DNA of 64,000 nt, taken from positions 16,869,633-16,933,632 of the forward strand of contig OZ037769.1 in assembly GCA_964035545.1 (NCBI GenBank), in the 5' to 3' direction. Positions 43,493 through 58,400 of the stretch are shown here, piece by piece; the stretch's first letter is position 1, and each line of letters begins with the position of its first letter. Position numbers and translations under genes: made by a program. Origin of the DNA: Bugula neritina. Lineage: Eukaryota > Bryozoa > Gymnolaemata > Cheilostomatida > Bugulidae. The notes beneath the pieces were generated by a model. The model saw nothing but the letters and a program-made list of their open reading frames with translations. It did not search any database and was not told the DNA's origin.

Positions 43493-46400
43493 ATGAGGGA
43501 GTTACGTCTTGTTCTTTCTGCCTTCTGCATTGTCATTGCGGCAGATTTGAGTTCCGCTGCCGTCTTGCCGGGATCCTCAGTACTTCAGCCAGTTTACAAC
43601 TATGACCTGAGAATTCAAGTGCTACACACCATTCTCACTCTAGAGTGTCCTCACTACTCCTACTATGACAAACCTTTGGGTCGACGGCAGCAAGACTTGA
43701 GTGACCTTGAAGCTGATAGGTTAGTATACAGGAAGTTGTACAAAGATTTGATGGAATGCAGGAGATCCAGAGAGCAGACAACTTCTTATAAGGTTACTTC
43801 CACTACAGAGTGGTCGTTAGGAAACAACACTCTGAATTCTACTGTCCTTCCATCTAACTGGACCAAACCTTCATCTAATTGGACCAAACCTTCATCTAAT
43901 TGGACCACACCTCCTTCTAATTGGACCACACCTCCATTCAACTGGACCATGCCTCCTTCTAACTGGACCACTCCTCCATCTAATTGGACCATGCCTCCAT
44001 TTAATTGGACCACACCTCCATCTAATTGGACCATGCCTCCATTTAATTGGACCACACCTCCATCTAATTGGACCATGCCTCCATTTAATTGGACCACACC
44101 TCCATCTAATTGGACCACATCTCCATCTAATTGGACCACACCTCCATCTAACTGGACCGTGCCTCCATCTAATTGGACCATGCCTCCATTTAATTGGACC
44201 ACACCTCCATCTAATTGGACCATGCCTCCATTTAATTGGACCACACCTCCATCTAATTGGACCACATCTCCATCTAATTGGACCACACCTCCATCTAACT
44301 GGACCGTGCCTCCATCTAATTGGACCAAACCTTCATCTAATTGGACCAAACTGTCATCTAATTGGACCACACCTCCATCTAACTGGACCACACCTCCATC
44401 TAATTGGACCAAACCTTCATCTAATTGGACCAAACCGTCATCTAATTGGACCACACCCCCATCTAATTGGACCATGCCTCCATCTAATTGGACCATTCCT
44501 CCATCTAATTGGACCATGCCTCCATTTAACTGGACCATACCTCCATCTAATTGGACCACATTTCCATCTAATTGGACCACACCTCCATCTAACTGGACCA
44601 TGCCTCCATCTAATTGGACCAAACCTTCATCTAATTGGACCAAACCTTCATCTAATTGGACCAAACCGTCATCTAATTGGACCACACCTCCATCTAACTG
44701 GACCATACCTCCTTCTAATTGGACCACATCTCCATCTAACTGGACCATGCCTCCATCTAATTGGACTGCACCTTCATCTAACTGGACCACATCTCTTAAT
44801 TGGACCACGCTTACAAATAATTTGACATCAATTCCTAATCAATCTAATGATAACTCATTTACAGCAAACATCTCTACTGGAGGAAATGTAACACAACTTC
44901 CAAAAGAGTGCCTGGAAGCTCAGTTTTTCACAGAGTCATGGCGTTTGCGTCACAATGGAGATGATTTCCGTGGATCCGGTAACCACTCTTTCTTTGGATA
45001 CGCCTGTGACCTGCACCAGATCCAGTGGTTCAGGTTTTCTGGTGCTGCTGGGAGTCGTCTGCTAAACACCTGCCCTCCTCCGGAGAGCTGTGGTACGAGT
45101 CTTCCAATATGGAGTGACGCAGATATGCCGGACTCAGTAGGCGTCGTTACTAATGTCGAAGCATACGCCGTCTCGTATTCAGGTGATTGTAAGAGCGACA
45201 CATACCCTCTCAGCGTTATGAGATGTTCTCACTCAGCCAATGATTTCATCTACAAGCTAGTCAACCCTGTCACTCATAATTATCCTTGCTTCACAGCTTT
45301 CTGTGGTATGAGATAATTTATTATATGACTTATTTGTTGATCCTAGTTGTCACATGATCATTTGTTGGTCCTAGTAGTCACGTGATCATTTGTGAAGAGC
45401 TTTTTATATGTGTTGTCTGGAAATCAGTTTTTGATTTTAAAGACGAAGTCATATATATGATTTAACTGCAAAAAGTTGCAAAATTATATTATTTTGATGG
45501 AATAAAGTAAAATTGACAACTTCAAAACCTAGCTGTGCTACCCAATATTGAAAATATTCTATAACACTTTTAACTTTGTCAATCCCATTAACCTGTTGGT
45601 GTATTCTCATAGTATAGAGCTATTTTAGAGACTTCACCTTGACCTAGCAGACTGGTATCTGGCAAGCAATGTGTAGTGTCTGTGCTTAATCTAAACTTAG
45701 CCAAGCCAAAAAATGTAGACAGACAGACAAGCCAAAACATGCAACTTGATGCTAAACATATATTGCTACATTCTCCATAATTCTTCAGATCAGACAACCC
45801 TGACATATGTATCCCACTGGAAAGCAGCAATCAATTTCTCCCACATGCACACAGTGTGTTTATACTCGTTTGGTGTACAGAGACAGCTGCAATCCTACCT
45901 GCGCTGAATAGATCACAAATATTAAATACTCCTTCTCCCCCTCTCCCCCTTTACTGTATCCCCTAAGTTATATCTCATAGCACAAAATTGTTTGCGTGTA
46001 CTTTAATAGATTTCTTTCAGTTTATGCAGATGTTACTCTGGCACACTTTTTCTCGACACTGCTTATTTTATGCCTAAACTGTCACCTTGAAACATCTCGG
46101 ACTGAAACACAATACGCCAATACTACTTGCTTGCTTCATAAAAAGTGGGCGGAGTTTGTTGGACTATGCATTTTTGAGCTCAAAATTGTAACAAGTTTCC
46201 TTTTCCTTCCACAACATTTCTCAGCACATTATATTAAAATTTATGCTTTTCAAACCTCAATGACAATTTTATTTTTTACTGCCCTGTAAATTATTTACTT
46301 TATTGAGTCCAATGAAATGTATATCTCCTAAACCTTTTAATTTATAGTTTTAAAAAGGTAAACGGTTTTTAATTTGTCTGACATATAAATATGTTTTACA

Positions 46401-49400
46401 TTTCCTTTAACTATAAAAACATGAATGTGGAATTTTTAAAAGGCAAGAGTTATTAGCTGGATATTATATGGCATGCATATTTCATTGCAACATGCAGCTA
46501 GAATAGATACCATGTCAACATCAATCAATCACTTTTCAATGTATCTTATTTGCGTGTAGCAATTGGTATGTGACTGTCATTAATATATTGGAAATATACA
46601 AGACACGCCTATCACCTCCCCTACCGACAAATGCTTTGGTTTTCCAACTAAATATATGCTGATGATAACAGAAGAATATAAACTCACAATCTCGACTGAT
46701 CAACGCACTCTGTACCAGATCTGTGCAACGACAAGACCTTAGTAGAGTTGACTGCAGCACGCGAACAGCACACTTAACGTCTCCTGGTATATTGCTGCGA
46801 GAATAAAATGGATTCTCTATTTTTATTTGGAGTAATTTGTATGGTAAGCAAGTTTTTATTGTGTTTATAGGCTTAGAGTATAAAAATGTAATACTAATAT
46901 TTAAATCAATTTATGTAATATATTGCACAACCAATAAATATTGCATATAAGGCTACAAGATATATATAACAGTAAATCTAATTTGTTTTAGTTATTGTGG
47001 CTTACGACTGTTGTTTTTATTTATACTGTTTATATCTCTAGGGAAGAAGTTAATCCTTTGGTATTACATATAATATACAAGCCTTTAAAACTTGTTAAAA
47101 GGTGCTTCATTGCTCAGGCTTTAAAGCATTTATGTAGCTCATGGCTTTCAGCACAATTAAGTGTTGCTGCAACTTTATTTTGAAGTTGAGAATTGACTAG
47201 AAGAATAAATTAATATTCCATCAAGGGAAAGGGCGTCCACCTATGCTAAATTATGTATATTAGCTAGAGCAATTGTATTATCATTGTTTCATGAAGATGA
47301 GGAGGTGAGCATGTTAGTCAGGTGTGTATGTCTACAGCTGGGTGGGACCGGTGAGCAACATCTAGCCTGTGATCTATGTGTTTACTAGGTTCTCTCAGGG
47401 GTGGCTGGCTGGTGCCCCCCACACACTAGCATCAGAACTTCACCTATCAGAGGTCTAGATTTCCCCAGAGCGCTCCATCAGTCTTGCTGCCAGGGGAGAG
47501 GCAACTCCTGTGGATGTGGTGGAGGACTTCAGTGCTGCCCCAACACCGACATCAGATTCATGTGTGTAGGTCAGTAAGACATCAGGTTCATGTGTGTAGG
47601 TCAGTATGGCAACAGGTTCATTTCGATAGGATTTCTGTTTGGAGCTGTAAATGTGTGTCATTGTAAAAACACAACTTATATTAGATTGCAGTTGCAGTTT
47701 GTATTACATTTATATATTTATTTATTTATATATTACATTTCAGATGCGTGTAATATGATGTATTTAGTAATGTTATTACAAGCCCTTTAACGCAAATTTG
47801 ATCCATTAAATAACAATTAGAAAAAAATTGAGCTTCCAAATAATAAACCATGTAGCACTTCTTCATTATCACATTTTTAATGATTTCTTAAAACTATGCT
47901 GTTGGGGGGAATACCTACTGATAACCTCTGCTGCCTGAATGGTGTTCTAATGCAAACCCTTGGTGTTAGTATACAGGTACTAAGCTCCATGTACCTTTAC
48001 CAGGTTAATAGTTATGCTAACAACTGTGCTCTAACAACAATAGTTGCCATGGTTACTGTATCAATTCGCCATCTCTACAACAATGTTTCCCTGTGTTTGA
48101 ATTTACCTCACGCAGCCAAGTTCTGCTATCAGCTGCTGGTATGCAGTAGAGTTGGTTATTTAGTTGTGTTGAACTTTACTCTCAGCTACATGAATATAGG
48201 TGTATAGTAAACTTGTAGGAGTTGTCTTTACTCTTTCCTTGCGAGACTCAAGGGGTCTTTCAGTTTAGTTATTGTTTTTATTCAAAAGCTTTGAGGTTAA
48301 ATTTACGAGTTTTCTTGTCATATATTTACAATTTCCTATACAAGAAAAATTCTTATTACTTTTGTTTATAATCTCCACTCCTGTAAGAACCCCCCCCCCC
48401 CAAGGTAGCTACAGGCTGTGCCATGCTGGCAATGTGCTCTTTGTGACATCATGCCAATGTTTTGCTGGAACTGAACTCATGACCTCTGCTATACTAGACC
48501 CGAGCTCTCACCACTAGACTACAACTACCACCCTAATAGTGTCTGCAGGAAAAACCTAGAACAGATGTTTGATTCTATACAAATCTCACAGTTATAACTA
48601 TAAATTTCTTTTTCACTGCTAAATTAATAAGCCCCACTCATTCACAAAATTTACTGTAAATTTTATATTCCTTATTAACAAGCTCTAATAGAGTTTGCAG
48701 AAAGCCTAAGAATATATTATTAATTATATTTTATTATATTACATAATTTGTATATTGGAAGATCTTACATATATTATATTACACTATGCTGTACTATACT
48801 GTATTATATTATATTATATATTATATTACATCCTATTATATTATATTATATTATAGTATATTTTTATGTATTGGAAAGATAAATATTATATCAGGCATCC
48901 TTTGAAGACAAAGAAAATATTTGGCTGGAGAAGTTTTGTTCTTGTCAGTTGGCCGATGTTCAAATACTAATATGAAATATTTGGCATATTTTAATCTACC
49001 AATTACTATTTCCTGACGACAGAAAAGTATTTTACACAAAAAAACTTTTTAGTTTTCCTGCTTCAGAAATTATCTTTTTCTATTTTCTTTTATGAGTCAT
49101 AAAATACCAAAAGGGCGTATATTTTTATTAGCTTCAGCACTTTAGTTTTGGTGTAGCGTCAGTTTTGTATTAATAGTTAAATATTTTTATTGCATAAAGC
49201 AGCTAACGACCTATTTTTTTGTAAAAGATATTAACCAGTGATAACTGGTAAAAGGTGAAAAATATATACCTATATAGAAAGAGAGGAGTAAAATGTTTAG
49301 TGTACTCATTAAATCGGAGTATTTATGGCCAATTCTTCTTCAAGATCTGCTGAGGTCAAAATTTTGAAAAGCTTTTTTGAACTTAAAAATGTCAAAAATT

Positions 49401-52400
49401 TAATTTAACTCTGGCACCACTAAGTTTCAGCTGAATATATATGGGTCCTCTTTATTTGTTCATTCATGGAAGGAATTTACAGTAATTGAACATAGCGGAA
49501 GGGAATATTTTATGTTATTATAGAATGGTAAGTCCCGGAGGCAATATTGTACAGTCTGTTAGGTGCCCGTCTGTTATACCCAGCAAAGTATTTTAATTAA
49601 CTCAGCTAATATGGATTAAGGGATTAGTGGTAATAAGTGGTTTGCCTGTCGCGGTTATTTATGGCTACAGTTGAAGCTATAAATAGCTGCGGTCATTTAA
49701 TCTAATGCAAGTAGAGAAAGTTTAAAGGGAGTTCCTATAATATCATGTTACACAATCAAACTGGAAGTTTTACCTTGATGTGCATAATATTATATCCTAA
49801 TTATTAACCAATTAGCAACTATAAACTTAAGTGGTTTCATTACATCTTGTAAAAGCTACTTCATAAGATTTATGTATACATTATATACGTAATCACAATG
49901 TTAGTACACACATGTTCTGTCTATTCAATTTAATATTCAAAAGATTATAAGTGTGTCGTTGGATTTATTTATCCTGGGATTTTCTCTTAGAAGTTGAAAC
50001 GCATTCTAATAGCCTATACACTAATATACTACTATATGATTATACTACTCACAACCTATATTATTTCTAGCCTATAATAATGACAGTTGATAATCACAGG
50101 TACATGTTATATAATGCAGATATACCTCTCCTTATCAACTAATATTCCGATGAAAATATTTGGTTGTTACCCTCAAATAGGAATAAGTATTTATAGAGCT
50201 GGTTGTATGCAATCAGTTTTGTGTATTCAGTTGGAGATATAATTAAGTGTGCCTTCATTTAAATTTTCAAACTATTTTAATGATTATGCTATAATATACT
50301 ATAGACACCTGAAACCATATTTATGCCATAAATAGTAAAAAAAGTTAGCTTTTTCCTTTTGCCAATTTGTTGATGTTTTAGAAGTGCCATCTTTTTTACA
50401 ATCAAAAAGAAGCTGTGTTGGTGTTTCAAGAAATGATATTTTTTAAAAATGGGTAAGACAAGAAAACAATAGACTAATAATACTGCCTTTGTGTCCCTCC
50501 AAGGGTTTGACAGTCAATATGAAATCATGGCCGACCACAAGATAAGTCACCACTCCAAGGATTAGGGCTATAATCTTAGCTGTGGTTTTCATACCACAAA
50601 TACTGAACTTAAACCAATTTGCTTCTGAAGAGGATTTTTTGCGAAAAATCATATCCTGGGAGACTAGTTGTCTCAGTTCTCTCAGGATACTCTGAACGTC
50701 TGCTTTTAGAACGGATTAGTAAAAAACCATCTGGCAGACTTGCACAGATGTCTGTCAAGAGAGCATGTTCAAATGTTGGAATTAATTTACACTGTTGTAA
50801 AATGAGAAACTTTGTCTTATCCCTGTTAGATATAACACAAATCTATATAAATGTCATTAAATGTTCATCTTCTTATAGAAGGTTTCTTTGTTTGGAGGTG
50901 TCAATTAATTTTTCAGTTTTACATAAACTATTATAATATTTCTATTAGAAAAACAATGGCAGCCAATTTAGATTTTTATTAAAAAGGGGATCAAGCAAAT
51001 GTAATTCAAATATTTTATATTTTCATTTATTATAATATACCCATTGCCCGATTCAGTTTTCTTAATTAAATTACATTTCCAAACCTTTTGCAGTCTCTGA
51101 GCAAAACACCAGTTTTACATTTATAATTAGTTATGTTGATGAATCTCTTCCCTGCTTGAGCATATTTGAGTCAAAGTTAACTGCGTGCAGGCAGTATCTT
51201 GATTATACGGTATATTTTTCAGTTAAATCAAAAGAAGTGACATTACCTTCACATTGAATTTTCTGTTGCAGAGGATCCATGTGACCCAAATCCGTGTGGT
51301 AACGGGATCTGTGCTACCGATGGAGACGGCAGAAGACGGTGTTTCTGTGCTGTTGGGACAATTCAAGACAGTGCAGGGCTGTGTAGATGTAAGTTTATTA
51401 TCAAATGACCTTTAACCTCATCTACAACAACCCTGAATGACTTTTAACCTCATCTACAATGAACCTTAAATGACCTCCAACCTTTCCTACAATAAACCAT
51501 GAGTGACCCTTGACCTTAACTACAATGATCCCTGAATGATCTTTGGCCTACCCTACCCATACCTACCCTGCATGAATGACCTTTAACCTTATCTGCAATA
51601 GACCCTGAATCACGGGCTTTCCATGGATCGATCTCAGATCGATCTTAGATCGATCTCAGCAAGATCGATCTGAGATCGTTACATGGAAAGCCGGTGATTG
51701 ACTATTAGAGCAGTTTGTTCTAAAACTACTTGTGTAAAACTAGCTTTTGCAGCTTTTTGATAGTTTTACGAATATAGATTTTTCTTCATATTTTCTTAAA
51801 ATAAAATACCATAGCCAAGAGAGTTAGTCTGCACTGTGACACTCAGTCATAGTGTCACAGATGATTAGAATATGTTGATTGTCACAGCTGACCCTTGTTT
51901 CCGTAACCCGTGTGGACGGGGCGGTAGATGTACAGCCCTAGAGGGAGACAGGTACAACTGCAGATGTAGTGGCGGACAGATCTTCAACGGCAAGACCTGT
52001 ATAGGTACATAACATAGTCATAGTTCTCTACATCTTATAGTCTTAGTTCTATTATGAGTTGGTAGATCTTTAACTTAGCATTGTGAGGGCAGTTGTGATT
52101 CTGCGAGATGGAAACGGACATTTAGCACAGTGCCATGAGAAAAGTTGAAAGTATACAGTAATGTTAAATAGCAATAAGAGTATAATTATTTCTATTCTAT
52201 ATACAATCTCAGGTTTTATGTATAACTTCCCTTTCCCCCTTCCCCCCTCTCATTTGTACCTCAGTATATTTCTTACTTGTAACAGCCTCCCTCCTAGTGA
52301 CGAACATGCCTCCTTCCCCTCTTCTCCCCTCTTTCATACTCCACCTTACTATGAAATCCTGTAATATTTTATCAATCTTTCAGTTATAATGATTCACCAT

Positions 52401-55400
52401 TGTTTAACATGTCATATATCAGGAAATTGAAATTGTTGGCATTGCTACAGCTCAACTCTGTTGCTATAGTTGTTAGGTTGGTTCTGTATGTATGTTCACG
52501 AATATTACACATACACATCACTCTGAGCTAATTACTTAGTAGTTATGTTTGTCATTTTGAATTATTGAGCTGCTTTTTCATAAAATAATGAACAATAGTT
52601 GCAGGATAAGCTTGAAGTTATGTCATAACGATATGTCCTTATATACTATCTGGTCCTTTTTAATGATGTTTTCTACTACTGGTAGTTGATATTATACAAA
52701 TTGTTAAAAAGAGTCAAGTAGAAGCTGATCACCCATTGAACTATTTTCCACTTGTAACATATAAATCTAATTGAACAGAATTATATTTGTTTAAAACTGA
52801 TTGTTTAGTGCGACATATTTTGCCCATGCATACTGTTATTACAGCATTTAGTAATATTATAAATATACATATATAGTCTCACGTTCTGTCTTACAGCAAA
52901 CACATGCGGTAAGCTGAGGTGTGGCGGCTCCAGGTGTGTGATAAGAGGCAGTACAGCCGTATGTGACTGTGCGGCTGGTACTAGGTTTGACGGACGTTCA
53001 TGCGTAGCAAGTAAGTAGCTCTCTGACTTTATATAATAAATAGATAGGTTCTAAGACTAGTAGACAAGACGTTCTAAGGCTATGTGTAGCTAGTAGACAG
53101 GTTCTAAGGCTATGTGTAGCTAGTAGACAGGTTCTGATATAGCAAAAAACTGTAATTCTGTGTGACATGAGCTGTAATGAATGTTATGTCTTCACTGATT
53201 GGACAAGCAGGTGTCCTGAGAGTCTCAACCCCTATTTGTTTATACTTGGACTATGTATGTGAAGTTTGAGGTGTAATAATACTTTTATACGATATTATCC
53301 TTTCTCTTCAGTTGATCCATGCAGAATACACTCCTGTGGTATTGGAGGTCATTGCAGAGTAGTCAATGATAAAGCTAATTGTCAATGTCGCCGGGGATTT
53401 GCCATTGATGTCAACACGAACTCTTGCGTCCCGGGTGAGTTGTTCCCCCTACCTCTACTAAACTAATTTTTTTGTTTAACAAATTCTCTAATTTAGATTA
53501 ATGGCTTTTTACGAGCAACTTTTAAAATACTTTTTTTTTTCTGTCTAATGTTTGAATTTTATCAGCCATATTTGCTATCTCTCTTCTATGAAATTGTGAG
53601 AGAGTTTATACAATAGAATGCTCTATTATCTAACTATGCTCTATACAATTTCTAAACAATCCTTGCAACAGAATATTTTGCGGGACCGGCACGTGCTCAC
53701 GGGCCGGCTCCAGGGCCGTCTGCAACTGTGACGCAGGTTTCAGGTTCGACAGCAGATTACGAACCTGTGTTTCTCTCAGTGAGTGTACCCCAGTCTATGT
53801 TTCATACTTAGTGACACCCCTTCTTTCCCCTTTCCTTCTCCCACTCATTAGTACCACAGCTTATTTCATACTTAGTGACACCCATCTCCCCTATTTGACC
53901 AGTTCCGTAATACTTGTGACACCCCTTCCCCCCTCATATTTCACTTTTATGATGTTTATGTTTCTATTAGCTGTGAGCAACACTTTATTAAATTACTTTT
54001 TCAGTTTGAATAGAAAATATTAATGCAAATTGCTTCCCTTCATTAGACTATTATATTAGTACACATTACCTTTAGTTTTAATTAAACATTTACAAGAGTT
54101 GGTATCACCTTTCGTCTGACACATTTTATAATTGGATTCTTTGTTATTTATAGTTATTAGCTAATTTAAAGATTTCCAGTTTTACTTAGGGAGCAGCCAG
54201 GGTTTAGGGGTTAGAGTGTTTGCCTAGTAAACACAAAGTCTTAAGTTCGAAACCTGACAAAGGCCATTGGTGATGTTAGGAAAAGCATCCAGTCATAATT
54301 GCCCCTGTGCCTCATCTGAATAAGTCCTTGGCCCAATTTAACAAAAACCCTTCCCATCAGGAGTTTCTCACAGGGATAGCGACTATAAACTTGTGTGAGT
54401 TTTTTATTATAGGCTCTCAAACTTTTCATTACCTCAAATTCTTCATTTCTCATCATTTTATATTACAAAAAACTGATTATGAAATAAAATAAGCATGGTA
54501 TATTCCACTTGATAGGTAATTCGGTATTGTAGTTAGTGCTATGTTCCGTAAGAGTTATATTCCCAGTAAATGTTCTGCAGATGATCCCTGCCAAGGTGTA
54601 GACTGCGGAGGAGGGAGCTGTATTACAATCAGAAACCAAGCAACTTGCAACTGTTTCAGCGGCTTTGTGCTTGACGCCAGACGGAACTTGTGTGTCTTCG
54701 GTAAGTGACTGCATCAGTTCTCATAATGTATCAGTTCCCATAATGCATCAGTTCCCATAATGCTTTTTCCCATAATGCCTTGTACCCATATTGCCTTGTA
54801 CCCACAATGCTCTGTTCCCACACTACTCTTCCCTAGTGATAACGATTACACCAGCTCGGGTGTTCTATGAAGCTTTCCCTTCTTGGGGTTGATAAGGTTG
54901 GTGAACATACAGAGTTTGTCAATTTGTTTTGAGAATTATCAACCCCTGTTCTATTCTTTATTCATTCCAAGCAAATGGAAACCTTCAGGAAAGTTTGGTT
55001 TTTATGCATGTACAAAAATCTAATAAAGTTTAAATAAGGAATTATTTTAATATTTTGCAAAATTCTAAATACTGAGCTGCGGATTTGATTCAACATGCAT
55101 CTTGCTAAATAAAATTTAAAATATGGCAGCAGATGCTATTCCTGTCTCCATCATAAATAAAGTAGTCCAAGAATAATTATTATTTATTACTGACAGTTCC
55201 AAATGTGGCCAAGTTGAAACATTTGAATTACGCTCAAGAGTGTCAATTATATAAATTATATCCAACTAGAATTTAAATATTAGACTCAAGTTGAGACAGA
55301 CCGCGCAGTGTGCCAAGGTCAAGGTAGCTCTTTCAAGTTGAAGGTATTTTGTCTGCCCTCGGAAAGGGAGTCCACTGGTTACTTCACAGCTCATACTTGT

Positions 55401-58400
55401 TGATACGTCACTATACTTGTTAATACCTGTTGATACTTTTTGATACCTCCATAATTGTTGATATTTTAATACTTGTTGCTACCTGTTGAAACCTCTATTC
55501 CTGTTGATACTTTCATACTTGTTGATACTTCGATATTATATTGCAGTCTTCACTGCCAAGAAAATTCTTTAGGTGCATTATGGGATGCGTCAATGCTCTC
55601 ATTGTTCTATCCACTCACTTGCCATCAGTTAATTAGAAATGCAGCTAACAGCAACCCAACTGCTTTTTAATTCTAATTTTTTGTTCCAAGATTTAGGTTG
55701 TTTGGTAAAATATTTTGTTTACGTAACTCAACGTAAAACACCTACTCAAATGAACACCTCAACCTGCCACAAAAACTTCATATATATTTCGTGATAATTT
55801 CTCATTCTTTTATGCACTTCCTAAAATTTTCTTTTGATACTTTGTTGGCAAAATTTATGACATAAAACAATTTTACGTTTGACCTGACCTATTTTGTTTG
55901 TGAGTCTATATTTCATTTTAAACAATTTGTCTTCTTTCATAAATCTAGATGATAGATGTGGGCTGTGAGGTTTAGGTTTGAGGAGGTTTGAGCTGTATAG
56001 TCTAATTCCAGATCTCCTCTACACCACTAGCCAAATGTCAGCTTTTACCTGCGTCAACCTGCACCCATACTCAGTCTAAATCTATTAGATCTGGTGTTTT
56101 CTTAGACTTTCATCCTACAGTATTTTAGTTAACGTGCTGTATCATTCACATCCCCCCTCGTAGAATAGCCACCCGAGAAATGCCCCCTATAGGATAGCTA
56201 CTCTTAGGTATTTTTTAATGCTATGTTACCTACGAAGTTATTTTATGGTCTCTGCTATAACTTTACCTACATGCAGCCTTTCCTGTGACAGCTAAACTTA
56301 TGTTTTGTATGACCTTCAGATCCCTGTGTCAAGGTCAAATGTCACTTCGGTACATGTGTACTAACTACAGTAGCCTTGGGTCTCGTAAGGGTTTCTTGTA
56401 GTTCTGGTAAGGTGGCTACTAGCTCCCCACAGCTGCTCAAACTTTAACACTTTTGTTAGTTTTGGTTTATATTCCATACTAATTACAGCTGCTTTTTGCT
56501 GCTAGACATAATGCTGTGATAAGTGTGAGCTTCTATGTGTCATCATCAAAGTGTAAAAGTATCACTTAATTAACAAATTACTGAAGTTGTTTAGCTCTTA
56601 ACATTCATAAAATAGTTCTACGTGACTTCTCATAATAAATTATGTGATTACGACTCATCATTAATTATATTGAATGTTTCAGCTGAGGGAAAATTTATGA
56701 CTTTTTTGTAGTGTTTATTACAAAGTACTTCAAAAATATGCCCTATTGGCTGAACTGCATTTAAGGAAAACTTTTAGATTTAAATTAACATGGGAAATTA
56801 AATAAACTTTAATAAAGATACTATAGAGCCATAATATTATAAAGTATGAAGTACATTATTATGTTGAGTATAATATTATATAGTATAATATTATGGCGTA
56901 TAGTATGGAGTATTGAATACACTACAGAGTATATTATTAGATAATAAATTGTACTAAACTTACCACATCTCATATAATTTAGAAGCTGCGACCACAATAC
57001 CCACCAGACCCACAATTCCCTTCACACCGACTATACCCTTCACACCCACAACTCCTCTACCTCCAGTTATCACAACCAGAAGGGGAAATAATCAACCGAC
57101 AGCAGAGTTGGGAGGACGGTGCACCAGGACTTCCTGTCTGTGTGATCATGGCTTTAGATTCGACACATCAACAGCCACCTGCCAAGGTGACGCTACTAAA
57201 TATAGCCTATAATTTCAGCTGGTGTGTTTGTAGAACTCATACTAATATTCAGATGCTACGTGTGTTATAGCTGTGGCTTCCATTGAAGAAGTAGAAGCCA
57301 GTTGCAGAGTTTTGAGTCTTGAGTTGCAGTAGCTTGTTTATCATTGTAGTCCTGAATCCTTGCCACGCTGCATCTTCACCAGATATAACTCAGGGTGTTA
57401 GAAGCAGAGCCCGCTCTGGCTGTCTTCGCAGTCCTAACTTTCCCAACAACTATCCCAATGACATATTTGATGAAGTTGCTATTCCCACTTTGGGCTTCTC
57501 AACTCTAACTTTTGTAATCCAAGAAATGCAGGTAAGAAAGCTATGATGAGGTGTTTCTTTGTTCAATTTTACTGGCTATGCAAAATATCAAAGCAATCTA
57601 ACTTGCTTAGTTTGGTTGTAAACGCTTATAAATACTTTGAATGAGCGGTTATTAGAAATAATTCAACATAGTTTTGACTTTTTTTCTAATTTTGTTCATG
57701 CCTAGCTATATTATAGCCAGTATTTATACCGAATTTCACAACGTATTTTCATGTCTGTGGTATGTAATAAATTAACCAATCGATTATGAAAGCATAAATT
57801 ATTAGTGGTTGTCTCCCTTGCACTTCAAATTTAGTTTTACTTCATTTTACATTCAAAATATTTTATTTTATTTTTAAATTTATGTTTATAATTTTAGTTC
57901 AAAATTTTATTTTAAAATAAAAATTATGATTTATAGCTATTTGTTGGATTAGTTCAATTATAATAATAGTAACACCACCTTATTATAAGTATTGAAATAG
58001 ATAAGTTTGTGTGTAATTGAAGATATCAGCAAGATCATACTCTTAGGGATCATTTCTATAGTATGAATCGCAAGGATCTCAACATCATTTTGAGTCCTGA
58101 CCCACACCACGATGACGACGAATAATGTCAGTTTCTGAGCGTGAAGCGGGCTTTGAGTGCTGCCATTTTAGGCAGCTGCTCTCTGCCATTGAAGACCGTT
58201 CTTCGTACATCTCTGTGTACAAAGAGGAAGCTGACATATTCTGAGTGGTTTCATAATAAAATATTAATAAAATAGTTGAACTTTGCCCCTCAATCCACTT
58301 CTCCTTTAAATTACGTTATGGTTTCAGTAAAGGCCGACACCATGACATAAGGTATTGCGTATTTAAAATTTTTGATCTGCTGTTCTTGTAGATTCAAAAG

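Noticed and set aside
43786..44808. 340-codon minus-strand open frame (VQLDGG repeats)
   Set aside because: Shadow of the 21-bp NWT repeat; the plus-strand frame has the signal peptide, the downstream D8C domain and matching splice phases.
46995..47183. 62-codon open frame with a membrane-like start
   Set aside because: It can be joined to the 46808 exon in frame, but the alternative with the cysteine-rich exon at 47389 gives a proper signal peptide and cysteine module; this one has no further support.
47896..48207. 103-codon open frame in the large intron
   Set aside because: Composition looks random, there are no flanking splice signals in phase and no domain is seen.
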